Assembly (NCBI GenBank): GCA_031285105.1
Contig: JAITWV010000406.1
Coordinates: 1-5,525, forward strand
Length of the DNA stretch: 5,525 nucleotides
From: Streptococcaceae bacterium
Lineage (GTDB): Bacteria > Bacillota > Bacilli > Lactobacillales > Streptococcaceae
Direction: 5' to 3'
Positions within the stretch are counted from its first letter, which is position 1. Every line of letters begins with the position of its first letter. Positions 4,128 to 5,525 of the stretch are shown here, piece by piece. The notes beneath the pieces were generated by a model. It had not been told where the DNA came from, did no database searches, and saw only the letters and a list, made by a program, of their open reading frames with translations. Both the position numbers and the translations under genes were made by a program.

Positions 4128-5525
4128 ATGTCTGAAAATATGAAAAAAGAGCAGAAAATTGCCCCTTTTTACACACAAAGTATTGAAACAGTTTTCCAAG
4201 AAATGAATGCAACTCAACAAGGAATAACATCAAATGAAGCGAAAAAACGCTTAGAAGAATATGGAACTAATACATTAGATGAAGGCAAGAAACGTACATT
4301 ATTAATGAAGTTTTTTGAACAATTTAAGGATTTAATGATTCTCATTCTTTTAGCGGCAGCTGTATTATCCGTCGTAACAAGCGGAGGTCACGATATTTCT
4401 GATGCTATTATTATTTTAGCTGTCGTAATTATTAATGCTATTTTTGGTGTTGTTCAAGAAAATAAAGCTGAAGCAGCTATTGAAGCGTTGAAAAATATGT
4501 CCTCACCAATTGCTCGTGTGCTACGTGATGGTCATGTCAGCGAGGTAAATTCAACTGATCTTGTGCCAGGGGATGTTGTGATGCTTGAAGCAGGTGATAT
4601 TGTGCCGGCAGATATGCGCTTATTTGAAGTAGCAAGTTTAAAAATTGAAGAATCTGCTTTAACTGGTGAGTCTGTTCCTGTTGATAAAGCGAATATTGAT
4701 ATTGAAAACGAAGAAACCCCAATTGGTGATCGTGTAAATATGGCTTATCAAAATTCCAATGTCACTTATGGTCGAGCGACAGGTATCGTTGTGAATACAG
4801 GAATGAAAACAGAAGTTGGTAAAATTGCAGGGATGCTTGCTGATGCTGATGAAACACAAACGCCACTAAAAGAAAATTTGAACCGCTTATCTAAAGTTTT
4901 AACTGTCGTTATTTTACTTATTGCGGCTGTGACTTTTGGCGTTTCAATCATGCGTGGAACTCCGGCATTAGAAGGATTAATGGTTGCAGTAGCTTTAGCC
5001 GTTGCTGCCATTCCAGAAGGTTTACCAGCGATTGTAACGATTGTTTTAGCCTTAGGGACACAAGTTTTAGCCAAGAAAAATGCCATCGTCCGCAAATTAC
5101 CAGCAGTAGAAACACTTGGCTCAACTGAAATCATCGCTTCTGACAAAACAGGAACCTTGACAATGAACCAAATGACCGTTGAAAAAGTATATACAAACGG
5201 TGTGTTACTTGATTCAAAAGAAGACATTTCATTAGACGATATGGTTTTAAAAATCATGAACTATGCAAATGACTCAAAAATAGCAAAAGACGGTTCATTA
5301 ATTGGTGATCCAACGGAAACGGCTTTAATTCAATATGGTATCAATCATCAATATGAATTAGAAAGTAAGTTATCATCTGAACCACGTGTGCAAGAGTTAC
5401 CATTTGACTCAGATCGTAAATTAATGACTTCTATTCATAAAGAAAATTCTGGACGTTTATTAGTTGCAGTCCAAGGAGCACCTGATCAATTAATCAAACG
5501 TGCAACGAAAAAATTGATAAATGGT
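4128..5525 (+). CDS. P2A-type cation-transporting ATPase, probable Mn2+/Ca2+ exporter (3' end outside window)
   Basis: The first 466 codons of a Ca2+-ATPase-like P-type pump, roughly half of the usual 880-900 residues, run open off the right edge. In order: N-terminal cation-ATPase domain; TM1-TM2 (about 69-85 and 94-112); actuator domain with TGES (179-182); TM3-TM4 (about 257-310) with PEGLP (296-300), whose Glu is a cation ligand in P2A pumps; SDKTGTLT with phospho-acceptor D339; nucleotide-domain GDPTE (393-397), FDSDRK (from 426) and a GAPD motif. The normally conserved Lys before GAPD is Gln449. The ATG at 4128 is preferred because GAGGA (4115-4119) lies 8 nt upstream; the in-frame ATG at 4119 overlaps that site. 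The Mn2+ riboswitch upstream points to manganese export, as for related riboswitch-controlled ATPases in Lactococcus and Streptococcus pneumoniae. Sequence alone cannot exclude Ca2+. Confidence 0.92.
   Translation, partial: MSENMKKEQKIAPFYTQSIETVFQEMNATQQGITSNEAKKRLEEYGTNTLDEGKKRTLLMKFFEQFKDLMILILLAAAVLSVVTSGGHDISDAIIILAVVIINAIFGVVQENKAEAAIEALKNMSSPIARVLRDGHVSEVNSTDLVPGDVVMLEAGDIVPADMRLFEVASLKIEESALTGESVPVDKANIDIENEETPIGDRVNMAYQNSNVTYGRATGIVVNTGMKTEVGKIAGMLADADETQTPLKENLNRLSKVLTVVILLIAAVTFGVSIMRGTPALEGLMVAVALAVAAIPEGLPAIVTIVLALGTQVLAKKNAIVRKLPAVETLGSTEIIASDKTGTLTMNQMTVEKVYTNGVLLDSKEDISLDDMVLKIMNYANDSKIAKDGSLIGDPTETALIQYGINHQYELESKLSSEPRVQELPFDSDRKLMTSIHKENSGRLLVAVQGAPDQLIKRATKKLING

Noticed and set aside
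3970..4233. Minus-strand 87-codon open frame over the riboswitch and ATPase start
   Set aside because: It crosses a structured leader, a terminator and the start of a real gene, with no start signal of its own.
4537..5257. Long minus-strand open frames opposite the ATPase
   Set aside because: They are antisense to a strongly conserved P-type ATPase whose motifs fix the plus-strand frame; their composition is a low-complexity by-product.

Overview
The window looks like chromosomal DNA from a low-GC Gram-positive bacterium of the Lactobacillales, probably enterococcal-type (Enterococcus, Melissococcus or Vagococcus range). The evidence is strongly AT-rich coding DNA, strong purine-rich ribosome binding sites, sigma-A-like promoters, and a gene set typical of that order. 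The genus assignment is inference; no rRNA or marker gene is present.

Layout: (1) 1-662, the 3' part of a PfkB-family sugar kinase, best matched to 2-dehydro-3-deoxygluconokinase, closed by a strong intrinsic terminator. (2) 770-2110, a membrane-anchored calcineurin-like metallophosphoesterase with its own promoter. (3) 2111-2502, a gene-free 392-bp gap between two convergent genes. It is almost filled by a 375-bp element (2114-2488) with perfect 24-bp terminal inverted repeats, a GC-rich 115-bp hairpin and a second AT-rich hairpin. It has no credible coding capacity and looks like a MITE or a palindromic intergenic repeat. (4) 2503-3036 on the minus strand, a folate-type ECF transporter S component starting at TTG. 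(5) 3193-3939, a TtcA-family tRNA thiolase, divergent from the S component. (6) 3934-4127, a promoter whose -35 box overlaps the ttcA stop codon, followed by a yybP-ykoY (Mn2+) riboswitch and its expression-platform terminator. (7) From 4128 to the window edge, the first 466 codons of a P2A-type cation-transporting ATPase under that riboswitch.

The clearest functional unit is riboswitch plus ATPase. The 3' strand of the aptamer's closing helix is also the 5' arm of the terminator, so metal-stabilised aptamer folding should switch the exporter on. The other genes look like independent housekeeping transcription units. The most unusual item is the nested inverted-repeat element at 2114-2488, which contains three related copies of one module and therefore has two alternative foldings.
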